A DNA stretch of 64,000 nucleotides from Oscillatoriaceae cyanobacterium Prado104. GTDB taxonomy: Bacteria > Cyanobacteriota > Cyanobacteriia > Cyanobacteriales > Microcoleaceae. A program made the translations under genes and the position numbers. The DNA lies in the NCBI GenBank assembly GCA_025454405.1, contig JALOON010000049.1:1-64000 (forward strand), read 5' to 3'. A model generated the notes under the pieces. The model saw nothing but the letters and a program-made list of their open reading frames with translations, made no database searches and was not told the origin of the DNA. Below, piece after piece: positions 63,032 through 64,000 of the stretch (position 1 is its first letter; each line of letters starts with the position of its first letter).

Positions 63032-64000
63032 TCACACTAGATTTTTGTCTGCCTTGCTTGCCAGTGCTCGTCGGCCGATATCGCGCCGGCAGTAAGCGCC
63101 CTCAAATTCGATGCAATCGACTGCTGCATAAACTTTGGAGATAGCTTGTTCTAAAGTATCTCCGGTAGCCGTGACACCCAAAACGCGCCCGCCGTCGGTA
63201 ACTAACTGCTGGTTCTTTAACTGAGTGCCGGCGTGAAAAACTTGGGCTCCTTTAGCTTCAGCTTCTTCAATACCTGAAATAACCTTGCCTTTTTGGTAAC
63301 TTCCCGGATAGCCGCCCGAGGCCAAAACCACGCATACAGCAGAGCCTGGATACCAGCGAATGTGCGAGAATTCTCCGAGGCGCTGCTTGCAGCAAGCTTC
63401 GATCAACTCTTCGAGAGGGGTTTCCAGCAGGGACAAAACCGCTTGAGTCTCGGGATCTCCGAAGCGACAGTTAAATTCCAAGACTTTCGGTTCTCCTTCC
63501 GGGGTAATCATCAAACCCGCGTACAGTACACCCCGATAATCGATGTTACGTTTTTTGAGTGCTGCGAGGGTGCGATCGAGAATTTCTTCTTGAATCCTGT
63601 CCATCAATTCGGGAGTGACGATAGGTGCTGGGGCGTAGGCACCCATCCCGCCTGTATTGGCCCCCGTATCACCTTCGCCAACGGGTTTGTGGTCCTGGGC
63701 GGGTAGCAGGGGTTCGATGGTGATGCCGTCGGTAAGGGCGAGGATCGAGACTTCTTGGCCTGTTAAATATTCTTCGACGAGGACTCGGATGTTGTCGGTG
63801 CCGAATTCACCCCGGAAAATGGTATCTATGGCGCTGCGGGCCATTTTCAGGTTAGTGGCTACCGTGACTCCTTTACCAGATGCGAGTCCGTCTGCTTTGA
63901 TCACAATGGGGGTTCCCTGTTCGGCAACGTATGCTTTAGCTTTTTGGGCGTCGGTAAACAAAGCTGCTTTGGGTGTTGGGATGCCTGCTTCGAGCATCAA
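63032..64000 (-). CDS. purD: Phosphoribosylamine-glycine ligase, 3' part
   Basis: PurD (GAR synthetase) joins phosphoribosylamine and glycine with ATP in purine synthesis. The 322 residues in the window cover the ATP-grasp and C-terminal domains: TPIVIKADGLASGKGVTVA, DHKPVGEGDTGANTGGMGAY, KVLEFNCRFGDPETQ, VVLASGGYPG and VTATGDTLEQAI. The start codon lies beyond 64000; about 100 N-terminal residues are missing. It is followed by nblS on the same strand. Confidence 0.97.
   Translation of the reverse strand: MMLEAGIPTPKAALFTDAQKAKAYVAEQGTPIVIKADGLASGKGVTVATNLKMARSAIDTIFRGEFGTDNIRVLVEEYLTGQEVSILALTDGITIEPLLPAQDHKPVGEGDTGANTGGMGAYAPAPIVTPELMDRIQEEILDRTLAALKKRNIDYRGVLYAGLMITPEGEPKVLEFNCRFGDPETQAVLSLLETPLEELIEACCKQRLGEFSHIRWYPGSAVCVVLASGGYPGSYQKGKVISGIEEAEAKGAQVFHAGTQLKNQQLVTDGGRVLGVTATGDTLEQAISKVYAAVDCIEFEGAYCRRDIGRRALASKADKNLV

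Overview
The window is a chromosomal segment of a filamentous cyanobacterium, most likely an Oscillatoriales member of the Microcoleus/Oscillatoria kind. The evidence is a phycobilisome core operon (apcA-apcB-apcC), the cyanobacterial sensor kinase NblS next to purD, a cytochrome c6-family protein, a Tic22-like protein, a LabA-like NYN protein, dense GCGATCGC (HIP1) palindromes such as those at 1610-1623, and many heptanucleotide and palindromic dispersed repeats between genes. The order-level assignment is an inference.

Layout. 1-6 kb: a GAF-GAF histidine kinase, type III pantothenate kinase, an alpha/beta hydrolase, a Nudix hydrolase and peroxiredoxin Q. 6-12 kb: argH, a GAF-SpoIIE phosphatase with a small overlapping membrane protein, and ftsY. 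12-14 kb: apcABC on the minus strand. 14-20 kb: a multi-pass membrane protein, a DUF99 protein, glpK, a c6-type cytochrome and a DUF3122 protein. 20.5-23.7 kb: a large NACHT NTPase with a pentapeptide-repeat tail, a candidate defence or signalling protein. 24-27 kb: rplU-rpmA, hemB and a GNAT acetyltransferase. 27.8-33 kb: a hybrid kinase, a receiver-kinase and a kinase with a degenerate ATPase domain. 33-45 kb: tsaC/YrdC, prmC carrying a repeat insertion, Tic22, tRNA-Pro(TGG), a second GNAT, a GlnD-like ACT protein, a hydrolase, hrcA, metG, a labA-like gene and an LptC-like lipoprotein. 45-50 kb: a structured leader with a small gene, a PD-(D/E)XK nuclease-like protein, a TPR protein and an HTH-AAA ATPase. 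50.5-60.2 kb: the most interesting region, described below. 60.4-64 kb: nblS and the 3' part of purD.

The standout is a probable split-borosin RiPP locus at about 50.5-54.4 kb, possibly continuing to 60.2 kb. A tetrapyrrole-methylase-fold protein at 50538-51320 has the motif set of borosin alpha-N-methyltransferases (OphMA/SonM type). Downstream on the same strand are two TPR proteins and then a 96-residue protein (54056-54346). Its first half looks like a borosin-binding helical domain and its last 39 residues form an Asp-Pro-rich tail. A strong intrinsic terminator separates it from a 1912-residue kinase-ATPase-GAF-AAA protein. The cluster boundaries, the substrate and the modification are inferences. 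The Asp-Pro tail is unusual because prolyl amides cannot be N-methylated.

A second theme is repeat capture by genes. A 21-bp-arm palindrome recurs intact or degenerate at six or more sites and supplies a stop codon to one kinase. A TAGTTGATAGTTGA-type repeat supplies the identical IVDS C-termini of CoaX and the borosin-like methyltransferase. A dispersed repeat encodes the last 15 residues of NblS. A palindromic CCCCCTTA-type repeat lies in frame inside prmC.
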